Origin: Gordonia prachuapensis
Lineage (GTDB): Bacteria; Actinomycetota; Actinomycetes; Mycobacteriales; Mycobacteriaceae
DNA length: 64,000 nucleotides
NCBI RefSeq assembly: GCF_036350515.1
Contig: NZ_JAZDUE010000018.1
Coordinates: forward strand, 1-64,000
Reading direction: 5' to 3'
In this document: positions 35,322-44,392 of the stretch, one piece after another
How the letters are laid out: each line of letters starts with the position of its first letter
Position numbering within the stretch: the stretch's first letter is position 1
Notes under the pieces: model-generated
Told to the model about the DNA's origin: nothing
Seen by the model: the letters and a program-made list of their open reading frames with translations, nothing else
The model's database searches: none
Program-made: the position numbers and the translations under genes

Positions 35322-36476
35322 TCACGACATCGCGACCGGAGCGGACTCACCGACTCGAATCAACTCTTCGCCCAGTTCGTAATCGTCGTCGGCGTTGTGC
35401 GTCAACACCCCGACCGCGACGCCATCGGACTCGTACCACGCGGTGAATCCGTCGCGATGGTCGATCAGGCGACACCGGTCATATCCGTCGCCCCATGCGT
35501 GGTACTTGACGGTGGCTGTGCCGATGGTCGACCAGAACCCGGGCACCTGTGCCCACGCCGCCTCGATTCCGGCCGCTCGTCGTCCCGCCACCGCGCCCTG
35601 GTCGGCGGCATCTTGCCAATGCTCGACCGCGATCGATCGACCCGCGGCAACATTCGCGGCCAACGCCACGTCGCCGGCCGCGAATACCCCGGGCTGCGCG
35701 GTCCTCATGTCGGCGTCGACGACGATTCGTGCCTGTTCCACCGACAGCCCGGCGGGTCCGGCGAGCGCACTGTCGGGGGTCACTCCGGTGGCCGCGACGA
35801 CGAGGTCGGTGTCCACGGTCACGCCGTTGTCGAGCACAACGCCCTCGGCGGTGATCTCCTGCACTCGTACGCCCCCGACGAATCGTGCCCCGGCATCCTC
35901 CACCATCGACCTCAGCCTCTCGCCTACCTCGACGCCGAAGCGTTTCTGCTGCGGGACCTGCCCTGGTGCCACCAATGTCACCGAAACACCCCTCATCGCC
36001 AGTGAAGCCGCAGCCTCACAGCCGATGAAACCTGCGCCGACGACGACCGCCGAATCGGACTGCTCCGCCACGCGACGCAACTCCTCGGCGTCGCGCAACG
36101 ACCGCAGGGACAGCGCACGGTCCCCGCCGGGGACCGGCAGCGTCCGCGGATGCGAACCACACGCCACGATGAGCTCCGAGTAGGCAAAGCGGCGGCCCGC
36201 CGCCGTGACGACCCGGTCGCGGACGTCGATCCCGTCGACCCTGGTTCCGGTCGACAGTTCCAGCTTCCGTTCGGCGAGCCACTCTGGGGTGTGCACGCCG
36301 ACGTCGTCGCTCTCGCCGCGTAGAAACTCCTTGCTCAGGGGTGGTCGCATGTAGGGCGCATCGACGTCGGCGGTGAGTATCCGAACCGGCACGTCGTTTC
36401 GGTGTTCGCGATATGCCTCAGCAGCACCGATGCCCGCGGCGCCGCTGCCGATCACGATCAATCCCGGTTCGCTCAT
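35322..36476 (-). CDS. NAD(P)/FAD-dependent oxidoreductase (ferredoxin reductase-like)
   Basis: This 384-residue pyridine-nucleotide-disulfide-type flavoprotein has an N-terminal FAD motif GSGAAGIGAAEA, PYMRPPLSKEFL typical of rubredoxin/ferredoxin reductases, the NAD motif VVGAGFIGCEAAASLA and the C-terminal FAD block GVFAAGDVA. No redox-active CxxC is seen, so it should transfer electrons from NAD(P)H to a small iron-sulfur protein or P450 system, though no such partner is adjacent. Confidence 0.87.
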   Translation of the reverse strand: MSEPGLIVIGSGAAGIGAAEAYREHRNDVPVRILTADVDAPYMRPPLSKEFLRGESDDVGVHTPEWLAERKLELSTGTRVDGIDVRDRVVTAAGRRFAYSELIVACGSHPRTLPVPGGDRALSLRSLRDAEELRRVAEQSDSAVVVGAGFIGCEAAASLAMRGVSVTLVAPGQVPQQKRFGVEVGERLRSMVEDAGARFVGGVRVQEITAEGVVLDNGVTVDTDLVVAATGVTPDSALAGPAGLSVEQARIVVDADMRTAQPGVFAAGDVALAANVAAGRSIAVEHWQDAADQGAVAGRRAAGIEAAWAQVPGFWSTIGTATVKYHAWGDGYDRCRLIDHRDGFTAWYESDGVAVGVLTHNADDDYELGEELIRVGESAPVAMS

Positions 36477-36536
36477 GCACGGGGCATACCCGATTTCGGT
36501 CCAGAACTATCTCCTCTGGCCGAACCCGGAGGTGGG

Positions 36537-37196
36537 CTACGCCTCGCTCCGCCGCTCGAAGGTCAGATGGATGACACCGCTCGGCGACGTCACCGATTCG
36601 ATGCGGAAGCGCTGCTCGAGTCCTTCCAAGCCCTCCCATAACCGCTCTCCTCGGCCGAGGAGGATCGGGACCATGACGATGTGCATCTCATCGATCAGGT
36701 CTTCGGTGAGGAACTCGCGGATCGTGGTGGTACCGCCACCGATGCGCACGTCTCGGTCGCCGGCCAGATGTCGCGCTTGAGCGAGTGCATCCGCCGGTTT
36801 CGCATCCACGAAGTGGAACGTGGTGCCGCCCTGCATCTCCAAGGGTGGACGTGGATGATGGGTCAGGACGACGACCGGGGTGTGGAAGGGCGGGTTCTCG
36901 CCCCACCAGCCTCGCCAGGACTCGTCGGGCCAAGGGCTGGCCTTCGGCGCGAACTTGTTGCGTCCCATGATCTCTACCCCGATATCCGAGCCCCATCGGC
37001 CGGCGAATGCCTCGTCGATGCCGACGGTGCCCGGTTGCTCGCCGTGCATGCCCATCTGCTCGAAGGTTCGCGTCGGTAGGGCCCATTGGACGAGGCGTGC
37101 TCCGGCATGGCCGAACGGAGCGTCGCACGTCTGTCCCTCCCCGACACCGAAGCCGTCAAGCGAGACAGAGAAGTTGTGAACGCGGATGAGTGACAT
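36537..37196 (-). CDS. Dihydrofolate reductase family protein (RibD C-terminal-like)
   Basis: This 219-residue protein has the RibD/DHFR-like fold: VHNFSVSLDGFGVG at the start, GVEIMGRNKFAP near residue 74, and the NADPH-binding block DVRIGGGTTTIREFL followed by DEMHIVMVPILLGRGERLWEG. Such proteins reduce small carbonyl or pteridine-like compounds but individual roles are mostly unknown. It starts 12 bases after the AHSA1 gene and belongs to the ArsR operon. Confidence 0.87.
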   Translation of the reverse strand: MSLIRVHNFSVSLDGFGVGEGQTCDAPFGHAGARLVQWALPTRTFEQMGMHGEQPGTVGIDEAFAGRWGSDIGVEIMGRNKFAPKASPWPDESWRGWWGENPPFHTPVVVLTHHPRPPLEMQGGTTFHFVDAKPADALAQARHLAGDRDVRIGGGTTTIREFLTEDLIDEMHIVMVPILLGRGERLWEGLEGLEQRFRIESVTSPSGVIHLTFERRSEA

Positions 37197-37208
37197 GTGT
37201 GCTCCTGG

Positions 37209-37748
37209 TCATCGTGTGGTCGGTGAATCGGGTCGATCCTCGTCGCGGACGAGTTCGACGACGTAGGACGCGAGATTGCCCAGGGTCTGCTCGCCCCCCT
37301 CGACCGCGTGGTACTTCTCGGCCGCGGTGTCGCGGAGTTCTTTGGTGGGGAACACTGTTCGCATGACAACTCGGGTCCCTTCGCCCACCGCGGCGAAGGA
37401 CAGATACGACTCGAAGGCGTCGGGATCGTCGCGAGATGATCCGTGCAGCATGGTGATCCGCTCGGGTGGGACGATCTCGCGCCAGGTGATCCACTCCTGG
37501 TGGTCGGTACCGTCCGGGCCGTGCATGACGAAGTCCCAGACGCCACCGGGACGGAAATCGAATGACCTTGTGGTGGTGGAGAACCCATTGGGACCCCACC
37601 AGCGTGCCAGGTGTCGGACCTCGGTGAACGCCTCGAACACCAGCTCCCTCGGCGCAGCGATGGTCCGCGATATCACGATCTCGCGGTCCGCAGTCGCACC
37701 GTTGGTGCACTTGCTGACATCGTCGCCGCCACTACCGGTCGTCGTCAT
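37209..37748 (-). CDS. SRPBCC (AHSA1-type) protein
   Basis: This 179-residue helix-grip protein of the activator-of-Hsp90 (AHSA1) superfamily has VISRTIAAPRELVFEAFTEV, WWGPNGFSTTTRSFDFRPGG and a C-terminal helix before the Asp-rich tail. Its start lies inside the end of the ArsR gene (17-base overlap), the standard arrangement for ArsR-AHSA1 pairs. It is likely a ligand-binding effector induced when the repressor releases. Confidence 0.88.
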   Translation of the reverse strand: MTTTGSGGDDVSKCTNGATADREIVISRTIAAPRELVFEAFTEVRHLARWWGPNGFSTTTRSFDFRPGGVWDFVMHGPDGTDHQEWITWREIVPPERITMLHGSSRDDPDAFESYLSFAAVGEGTRVVMRTVFPTKELRDTAAEKYHAVEGGEQTLGNLASYVVELVRDEDRPDSPTTR

Positions 37749-38094
37749 TCGATAGCCCCTCTCCCCTGGTCTGTTTCAGGACCTGCACATAGTCGTCGAG
37801 ACGGTCGAAGCTCTCGGTCCAGAACTGTTCGAAGCCGCCCAGCCACTCGTGCACCGGCCTCAAGCCACCCGCGTCGAGGTCGTACAGCCGCTGTTTGCCC
37901 GAACCGCGAACCTGAACGAGTCCGACCTCTCGGAGTACGCGCAGGTGCTTGGACGCCTGCGGTTGACTCATTCCGAGGTCGTGGGCGAGTTCGCTCACCG
38001 CCAGTTCACCGCTCCGCAGCAATACCAGAATCTCGCGCCGCTGTGGCTCGGCGATTGCGTTGAAGGCGTCTGATGTGGTCGCCGCTCGTGCCAT
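37732..38094 (-). CDS. ArsR-family transcriptional repressor
   Basis: This 120-residue winged-helix protein has the ArsR core: AIAEPQRREILVLLRSGELA, SELAHDLGMSQPQASKHLRV and the wing VQVRGSGKQRLYDLD. The metal-site cysteines of classical arsenic sensors are absent, as in ArsR proteins paired with SRPBCC effectors. It is first in a three-gene operon and an inverted repeat 9 bases upstream of its start is its likely autoregulatory site. Confidence 0.9.
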   Translation of the reverse strand: MARAATTSDAFNAIAEPQRREILVLLRSGELAVSELAHDLGMSQPQASKHLRVLREVGLVQVRGSGKQRLYDLDAGGLRPVHEWLGGFEQFWTESFDRLDDYVQVLKQTRGEGLSNDDDR

Positions 38095-38102
38095 ACCCCG
38101 AT

Positions 38103-38124
38103 CATATTCCTATATGGGAATGTG
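38103..38124 (-). promoter_or_regulatory. Likely ArsR operator
   Basis: CATATTCC and GGAATGTG form an inverted repeat (seven of eight positions match) around TATATG, just upstream of the ArsR start codon. The AT-rich ATATTCCTATAT also offers a -10 element, so bound ArsR would block the promoter. The repeat is seen; binding is inferred. Confidence 0.6.
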
Positions 38125-38250
38125 TCAATGCGTGGCGCCGCCTCCGAATTCGGCGGAAGGGACTTGAGCGTCAGGTGAGATTGTCCACACTGCTTTGGCG
38201 CCAAAACCTACCCGGGAGTAACATGAGACGTGAGGGGTCTGGGGGTCTCA

Positions 38251-38850
38251 ATGGTACGACACACGTCTGTGAACCGCCTGATGGCGGCAGCGGAGTCAAC
38301 GGCGCGAGAGCTGTTGTCGCCCTTACCATTACGGTTGAATCACACCGAAGGCGTGGTGTCCAGAGCCCGTGCCCTGGCGGGTACCGTCGCTGTCGATGAT
38401 CGCCCGGTGTTGGTGGCGGCGGCCTGGCTGCACGACGTGGGCTACGCGCCGCAGCTGGTGTCGACGGGCTTTCATCCCCTCGATGGCGCCCGATTTCTCG
38501 AATCGATGGGCTGGTCTGAACAGATCTGTGGTCTGGTCGCTCACCATTCTGGAGCGAGGTTTCAGGCGGGCCCGCTCGGCCTTGCCGACGAACTCCGGTC
38601 GTACGAGTTCACCGAAGACGCGATGACCGATGCGCTCACCGTGGCAGACCAGACGTCGGGCCCGGCGGGAGAACGGTTGACATTGGACGACCGCATGCGC
38701 AACATGCTCCGGCGCCACGGCCCCGGCTCCACCAATGCACGTGCCCACGCACTCCGCGAGCCGTACTTCCGCTCGGCATCCGCACGTGTCGCCGCACGTG
38801 GGCTCACCGAGGTGTCCGGCATCGATTACGCCGCACTGATCGCGGTCTGA
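38251..38850 (+). CDS. HD domain phosphohydrolase-like protein
   Basis: This 199-residue protein shows HD-superfamily metal ligands: His in RLNHTEGVVSRA, the HD pair in AAWLHDVGYAPQ and a later histidine pair in VAHHSGARFQ. The Asp in TVADQTSGPAG near residue 140 may complete the site. ATG 38251 follows a G-rich site; a longer reading from 38230 is possible. It is divergent from the ArsR operon. It probably hydrolyses a phosphorylated small molecule; the substrate is unknown. Confidence 0.75.
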   Translation: MVRHTSVNRLMAAAESTARELLSPLPLRLNHTEGVVSRARALAGTVAVDDRPVLVAAAWLHDVGYAPQLVSTGFHPLDGARFLESMGWSEQICGLVAHHSGARFQAGPLGLADELRSYEFTEDAMTDALTVADQTSGPAGERLTLDDRMRNMLRRHGPGSTNARAHALREPYFRSASARVAARGLTEVSGIDYAALIAV

Positions 38851-38915
38851 GTAGATCCTCTGGCGCGCAATTCATCAGCTCACCAGCAGACGCATGCTGC
38901 GGTAGCGTTCGATTC

Positions 38916-40043
38916 ATGCGCGACTTCTTATGTCGGAAATGTGGCCAGCGCCTCTCGTTCGAGAACAGTCTGTGCCTGCACTGCGACAGTGCGTTGGGGT
39001 TCTGGCTCCCGACTCGCTCGATCTATGTCCTCGATGGTCAGGGACAGGTGGAGGTCGACGGTGTCTCGTTGACCACCTGTGACAACTTGGATGTGGCGCA
39101 ATGCAACTGGCTCGTCGACGCAACGGTTTCACCGAGGCTGTGCACCTCATGTCGACTCACGCGGACCAGGCCGGCCGACGACGACACGGACGCGATAGCT
39201 GCGTTCGGGCAGGCAGAGACCGCAAAGCGCCGGTTGATTCTCGAGCTCGATGAACTCGGATTACCCATCATCGGGCGAGACGAGAATCCGACCACCGGGT
39301 TGGCGTTCGATCTGCTGTCCAGCGCGCAGCAATCGGTGACCACCGGCCATGCCAACGGGGTCATCACCCTTGATCTCGCCGAGGGCGACGACGTGCACCG
39401 GGAACAGATGCGGGTGGAACTCGCCGAGCCCTACCGGACGGTCCTGGGCCATTTCAGGCACGAGATCGGCCACTACTACCAGCTCCTTCTCGTCGACGAC
39501 ACCCGTCGCCCGTCGTTCGAGTCGCTGTTCGGCAATCCCGATGACGACTACCAGGCCGCCCTCGACCGGCACTACTCCTCGGGACCACCGGGCAACTGGC
39601 AACAGGACTACGTGTCGTCGTATGCCACGATGCATCCCGCCGAGGACTTCGCCGAGACGTTCGCTCACTACCTGCACATCCGGGACACGCTGGACACCGC
39701 AGCGGCATTCGGGTTGGCTCCGGCCGGCGCGACGCTCGACTCCGACCTACCTGGCGATGTCGGGTTCGACCGGCTGATCGACTGGTGGTTACCACTGACC
39801 TGGGCGCTCAACCAGATCAATCGATCGATGGGCCATCCCGATCTCTACCCCTTCGTCTTGGTGGGTCCCGTCCTCGACAAGATCCGCTACGTTCACAATC
39901 TCGCCTGCCCTGCCACGGACGTGACATCGGCGACGGGCGCCGACAACACCGGCTCGGACACCGCAGAACCGCCACCCGTCGAGCCGGCGGCCCGTCGGCC
40001 GAGGAAGGGGTTGTTCGGACGTCGGAGGCGTCTCAGCGAATAG
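38916..40043 (+). CDS. Zinc-ribbon and HExxH metallopeptidase-like protein
   Basis: This 375-residue protein begins with a zinc ribbon (CRKCGQRL, CLHCDSALGF) and has further cysteine pairs (TTCDNLDVAQCNW, RLCTSCR). A putative metallopeptidase domain follows with the HExxH motif HEIGH near residue 185 and a downstream glutamate-rich block HPAEDFAETFAHYLHIRDTL that supplies the third ligand. The last 50 residues are Pro/Arg-rich. It has no signal peptide, so it should act in the cytosol. This matches the putative zinc-binding metallopeptidase family of bacteria; its targets are unknown. Confidence 0.82.
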   Translation: MRDFLCRKCGQRLSFENSLCLHCDSALGFWLPTRSIYVLDGQGQVEVDGVSLTTCDNLDVAQCNWLVDATVSPRLCTSCRLTRTRPADDDTDAIAAFGQAETAKRRLILELDELGLPIIGRDENPTTGLAFDLLSSAQQSVTTGHANGVITLDLAEGDDVHREQMRVELAEPYRTVLGHFRHEIGHYYQLLLVDDTRRPSFESLFGNPDDDYQAALDRHYSSGPPGNWQQDYVSSYATMHPAEDFAETFAHYLHIRDTLDTAAAFGLAPAGATLDSDLPGDVGFDRLIDWWLPLTWALNQINRSMGHPDLYPFVLVGPVLDKIRYVHNLACPATDVTSATGADNTGSDTAEPPPVEPAARRPRKGLFGRRRRLSE

Positions 40044-40143
40044 GGTGTCCACCGGATCGTCGCGTTTCGACACGTGGCCGCCAGATGACGGGATAACGTC
40101 GGGCCACTGTCGAACGTGGGTGATGAGGGTCGGGGGCCGCGCC

Positions 40144-41349
40144 ATGCAGTCGGACGTGAGTAGCAGTTCCATGGTTCATGGAGCCACCAAGCGTGGATCT
40201 CCGCTCTCGCTGTCGAGGACGTGGCTGCGGACGACGACGGCGGTCGTCGTCGCGCTCGCCGCGCTCGTCGTGAGTCCCGCACAGATGGGACGGTCCGAAC
40301 CCGCGGCCGACAACCGATTCCTGGTGACCGCCGCAACCGCATCGATGGGCATCAGCGTGCAACGGGTGTCCGCCGACGGGACCCTGATCCGAGTACCGGG
40401 CAGTCCGTTTCCGACCGGCTTCGGTGTCCTGTCCCTGACGGTCTCCGCCGACGGATCCACAGTGTTCGTACCCCACATCCTCGAACCGGCCGTGAGCGGA
40501 TACCGACTCGACAGGTCTGGACGGCTACACAAGATTCCGGGGGCGTACCAGCGGTTCAGTGGCCCACCGACCGCCGCGCAACTGACCCCGGACGGCAAAC
40601 ACCTGTTCGTCGTGGTCGGTGGAGTTCCCGGGCACGTCGAATCCTTCGCCGTCTCATCGTCCGGGGCACTCCGCCCCACCGGTGCGCCGCACGTAGCGGT
40701 ACACGGTCTCAGCACCATCGGGCAGGCGGCCATCGATCCCGACGGCAGATTCCTGCGAGTCCTCACCTATGTCGGGAACACGATGTCGAGCTACGCGATC
40801 GGCGCGAACGGTCACCTCACCCCGCGCGGCGTCAGCACGGTCGGACCCGGCCCGGTGGCACCCGCATTCTCGCCTGACGGCAGGTTCCTCTACACCAGTG
40901 ACGAACTCACCTTCAGTCTGTCTGGTTTCGAGGTGTCGGACGACGGGAGCCTCTCCCGCACACCGGGTTCCCCATACCCGACCGGGGGTATTCCACACGG
41001 CGCCATCGTCACGCCCGACGGGAAGCGTCTGTACGTGCCCAATGCGATCGGCGTCGGCACCTCGGTTGCCGGATTCCGCATTCACCACGACGGACGGCTG
41101 ACTCCCCTACCGCATTCGCCCTACCCCATGCCACTGGGCAGTCTGCCCGGCCAGATCGCGTTGCATCCGGACGGCAGGCACATGTATGTGGTCGACGTGG
41201 CGACTGTCCGGAGCACCAGTAGTCAGGTCCACACCTATGTGATCAACGCCGACGGTAGTCTCAGACCGTCGGGTGCCGCCCCTGTGGACACCGGATTGCT
41301 CATCACCGACGGACCGGTCGTCGCGCTGACGACCGTGGGTGGTCGGTGA
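40144..41349 (+). CDS. Secreted beta-propeller (lactonase-like) protein
   Basis: This protein of about 401 residues has a signal peptide (RTTTAVVVALAALVVSPAQM) and then about seven repeats of the pattern DGxxLxxxPGSPFPTG, DGKHLFVVV, DGRFLYTSD and DGKRLYVPN. This is the lactonase/YVTN-type propeller. It may hydrolyse lactones or simply bind. The start is uncertain: ATG 40123 and ATG 40144 are both in frame. It points in the same direction as the metallopeptidase but is separated from it by about 100 bases. Confidence 0.8.
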   Translation: MQSDVSSSSMVHGATKRGSPLSLSRTWLRTTTAVVVALAALVVSPAQMGRSEPAADNRFLVTAATASMGISVQRVSADGTLIRVPGSPFPTGFGVLSLTVSADGSTVFVPHILEPAVSGYRLDRSGRLHKIPGAYQRFSGPPTAAQLTPDGKHLFVVVGGVPGHVESFAVSSSGALRPTGAPHVAVHGLSTIGQAAIDPDGRFLRVLTYVGNTMSSYAIGANGHLTPRGVSTVGPGPVAPAFSPDGRFLYTSDELTFSLSGFEVSDDGSLSRTPGSPYPTGGIPHGAIVTPDGKRLYVPNAIGVGTSVAGFRIHHDGRLTPLPHSPYPMPLGSLPGQIALHPDGRHMYVVDVATVRSTSSQVHTYVINADGSLRPSGAAPVDTGLLITDGPVVALTTVGGR

Positions 41350-41503
41350 GTTGACATTCACGGGCTGACCGATCAGAGCCTGTTCGGGATGCTCGACGAG
41401 GTGCTCGTGATCAACCTCTCGCGCAGCCGACAGGTGAACCCGGTGGCGTCGAGGTGGATACGTGGTGACGACTGTGCGACGAGTCGTCACGGTACCCGCC
41501 GCG

Positions 41504-42967
41504 ATGACGCAGACTGAAGCCATGAGCTGCTGCCGCCCGAGTCGCCGAGAGCTCCTTCGGTTGGGTGTGATCGTAGCGGGGCTGTCGATGACATCGAGAC
41601 CGGGAACCGCTGGGGCCCAGGCAGATTCGACCGCCATCCCGGTAAACCTGGAACTGGTCACGCTCACCGAGGACTCGGCGGTTCTCACCTGGTACACCGG
41701 CGCGCCGGGAACCGACGACGGGCTCGGCCGGATGATTCCGGTGCCGACGAATGGCGAGGTCTGGTTCGGAACGCGACCCGACCGGCTCGATCGACGAGTG
41801 GTCGCCGAGGGGTCTACTCCCTATCACCACATCGAGCTGACCGGACTCGAACCCGGCCGCGCCTACTACTACCGAGCGGTGTCCCAGGGTCGGTCGGCCA
41901 CACCGACATTCCTCGCCGCCGGCCACGCCGCCGGGTTGCCGACACCAACTCCCGGCGTCCACTCGTTCACCACACCGCAGCCACCGCCGGGCCGGTTCCT
42001 CTTCTCGATCGCCCTGTGCAACGACCTCCACCTCGGTGAGACGGTCGCCGGCAGCATCGGTCAACTGCCCTGGGTGCAGGGGATCTCGCAGGTGTCCGGC
42101 CGGCCGCCCTACCCGGAGATCATGACTCGCGCATTGGTCACGGACGCGCAAGCACGCGGAGCGAGCTACCTTCTCGCGGCGGGCGACATCACCGCCGAGG
42201 CCGAGCCCATCGAACTCGGCAACGCCAAGCGCCTACTCGACGGCTTCGGTCGGTACCAGCGCGACTACTTCGTGGCCAGGGGAAACCACGACCGAGCACA
42301 CGAGGGCCGTGCATGGCAGGCCTGCACTCCCGGGAGGTGGCAGGGAAACGATTGCTACCACGACGTATTCGGCGACCAAACCCAGCCGGCGTACTTCGAG
42401 CACGATGTGCACGGCCTGCGCATCATGGGCATCGACACCTACGACAAGCCTGGGGACGGTGGCGACTCCGGAGCGATGTCGTCCGAACAGTTCGCGTGGT
42501 TCCGGCACCGACTCAGCCGAGATCGTGACCGGCCCACGCTGGTCTTCGGTCACCACCCGTTGATCACTCCTGATGCGCCACAGGCGATCACCGGCGGTAC
42601 CAGCCTGGCGGCGCAGCAGGCGTCGGAGGTGTTGGCGACGTATGCGCGCACGCCCGGCGTGTTCCTGCACCACGCCGGGCACACCCATCGGAACAAACGG
42701 ACCGCGCTACCCGGCGCGCCGGCGGTGACCCAACAGGAGGTGGCGGCGGTGAAGGAGTACCCCGGAGGATTCACGCTCTTGCGTGTGCACTCGGGCGGCT
42801 ACGCGGTGAACTTCTACAAGACGCGCGCACCACTGGCCCGGGAGTGGAGTGAACGCAGCCGGCAGGAACTCGCCAGCACGTGGCCGCAGCTGTCGCTGGG
42901 CAACTCGGTCTCCGATCGCAATTCGGTCGCCGCGCGAGACCTTTCGGGCATCGGCCGACCAGTGTGA
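41504..42967 (+). CDS. Tat-exported metallophosphoesterase
   Basis: This protein of about 487 residues has a twin-arginine signal (PSRRELLRLGVIVAGLS), an N-terminal fibronectin-type/purple-acid-phosphatase-like domain (ENLVTLTEDSAVLTWYTG-type strands with HHIELTGLEPGRAYYYRAV), and a calcineurin-like phosphoesterase domain. Metal-ligand blocks are CNDLHLG, AAGDIT, RGNHDR, FGHHPLI and HAGHTHR. It should act outside the membrane on phosphate esters with two metals. Start choices are ATG 41504 and ATG 41522; neither has a strong ribosome binding site. Confidence 0.85.
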   Translation: MTQTEAMSCCRPSRRELLRLGVIVAGLSMTSRPGTAGAQADSTAIPVNLELVTLTEDSAVLTWYTGAPGTDDGLGRMIPVPTNGEVWFGTRPDRLDRRVVAEGSTPYHHIELTGLEPGRAYYYRAVSQGRSATPTFLAAGHAAGLPTPTPGVHSFTTPQPPPGRFLFSIALCNDLHLGETVAGSIGQLPWVQGISQVSGRPPYPEIMTRALVTDAQARGASYLLAAGDITAEAEPIELGNAKRLLDGFGRYQRDYFVARGNHDRAHEGRAWQACTPGRWQGNDCYHDVFGDQTQPAYFEHDVHGLRIMGIDTYDKPGDGGDSGAMSSEQFAWFRHRLSRDRDRPTLVFGHHPLITPDAPQAITGGTSLAAQQASEVLATYARTPGVFLHHAGHTHRNKRTALPGAPAVTQQEVAAVKEYPGGFTLLRVHSGGYAVNFYKTRAPLAREWSERSRQELASTWPQLSLGNSVSDRNSVAARDLSGIGRPV

Positions 42968-42986
42968 CCGCGGCGGGACTCCCCTC

Positions 42987-44102
42987 TCAGATGTCGAGTT
43001 CGGCCCACACCGCAGCGTGATCAGAAGCCTGATGCACGTCGGCCGTCAGGGAGTCGTAGATCTCCCAGGGATTGCGGGTACGGGGACCACGCCACACACC
43101 TTTGCGGAACACCCCACCGCCGGCTGCCCGCTCGAAGAGCGCCGGCGACAGCAGTAGGTAGTCGATCTTGTCGTTGGTGCTGCCGTAGGTTCCCTCACGT
43201 CCTTGCCAGTCGAACGCCCGGTGTTCGCTGATGTCCTTCAGGTCGGTCTCGGCGATCAGTGGTTTCAGCGGCTCACTGTCCGGCAGATCGTTCAGATCGC
43301 CGACGACGGCGACATGATCGAACCCCTGATCGACCAGCGAGCGGTAGATCTTTGCCACCTGCGTCGACTGCCTGCTGCGCTTGGTGTTTCCGAGCCGGTC
43401 CCCGGGACTCGAATAGCCCTTGGACTTGAAATGATTGACCAGGACGACGAGTGGAGGCTTGCCGGGCGCCGCGAGATGGTATTCGCAGCAGTCTCGCGAG
43501 AAGATCACGCCCTTGTCGTCGGCGTCGAAGACGTGCGTGTGGATGCGTTGCAGTTGGTAGGTGGGTCGCCACAACAGGCCGACGTCGATGCCGCGGTCGT
43601 CATTGCCCTCCACCACCATCGACCGCTCATATGGTTGTCCGCCCGGGACCGCGTCGAGTACGGCTGCCGAGAACTTCTGCAATGTCGGACGACTCTCCGC
43701 TTCGATGACGCCGAGGACATCGGCGTCGATGTCGCGGATGACCATCGCGGTGTGCTGCATCGCGAGGTCGTCCACCGCCTCGGTCCGCAGTTCGACGAAC
43801 CCGATCCAGTCGGCGCGGCCGGATGCGACGATCTCCACGGATCCGTTCCTCCGCCGGGTCAGCAGCTTGCCGCGCACCTTGCGGAGGATCACCAGATCTG
43901 CGGTGTCGGACTTCAGCAGACCCAACTGCTCGAGAAGTTCCAGCATCCGGGTCTTGGTCGCGTCGTCATAGGTTGGTCGGTTGAACAAGGTGTTGATCTC
44001 GGCGTGAGCGGCGAGGGTATCGGCAGTTGATCCACCCAACGGCGACTTCATCGCCTTGGCTCGGGCGAACAGGTTCTCGACGTTGTAGGTGGCGATTCTC
44101 AT
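42987..44102 (-). CDS. Endonuclease/exonuclease/phosphatase family protein
   Basis: This 371-residue protein has the EEP fold motifs: RIATYNVENLFARAKAM at the start, VLGVIEAES with the metal-binding glutamate, VLVNHFKSKGY, VVGDLNDLPDSEPL and a C-terminal ASDHAAVWAEL. No signal peptide is seen, so a cytosolic nuclease or phosphoesterase is likely. It converges with the Tat phosphoesterase gene, with about 20 bases between the stops. Confidence 0.87.
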   Translation of the reverse strand: MRIATYNVENLFARAKAMKSPLGGSTADTLAAHAEINTLFNRPTYDDATKTRMLELLEQLGLLKSDTADLVILRKVRGKLLTRRRNGSVEIVASGRADWIGFVELRTEAVDDLAMQHTAMVIRDIDADVLGVIEAESRPTLQKFSAAVLDAVPGGQPYERSMVVEGNDDRGIDVGLLWRPTYQLQRIHTHVFDADDKGVIFSRDCCEYHLAAPGKPPLVVLVNHFKSKGYSSPGDRLGNTKRSRQSTQVAKIYRSLVDQGFDHVAVVGDLNDLPDSEPLKPLIAETDLKDISEHRAFDWQGREGTYGSTNDKIDYLLLSPALFERAAGGGVFRKGVWRGPRTRNPWEIYDSLTADVHQASDHAAVWAELDI

Positions 44103-44392
44103 GTCGGCCTCTTCCGCGGATGGAGATGTGGCTTCAGTGTGCCGGGCGTTTCGACGGCAGGAACGAGTAGCGCACTACGCGTTTCGATGCCGCGTCGCGG
44201 GTTCTGTTCGTGATGCTCGATTGTGGAAAAGGCCGCTGGAGAATCGATGTGCGTGTGTGTCGGGAATCAAGAGTCGCCACTTGGTGCTATTCGCCAAATG
44301 TGGATCGTGAAGCGGATACGCTGACCGACGGGTCCCGCGCAGAATACTGCAGCGGAACCGTCCGAATTGCTTCCGAGAACCGAGAGGAAATC

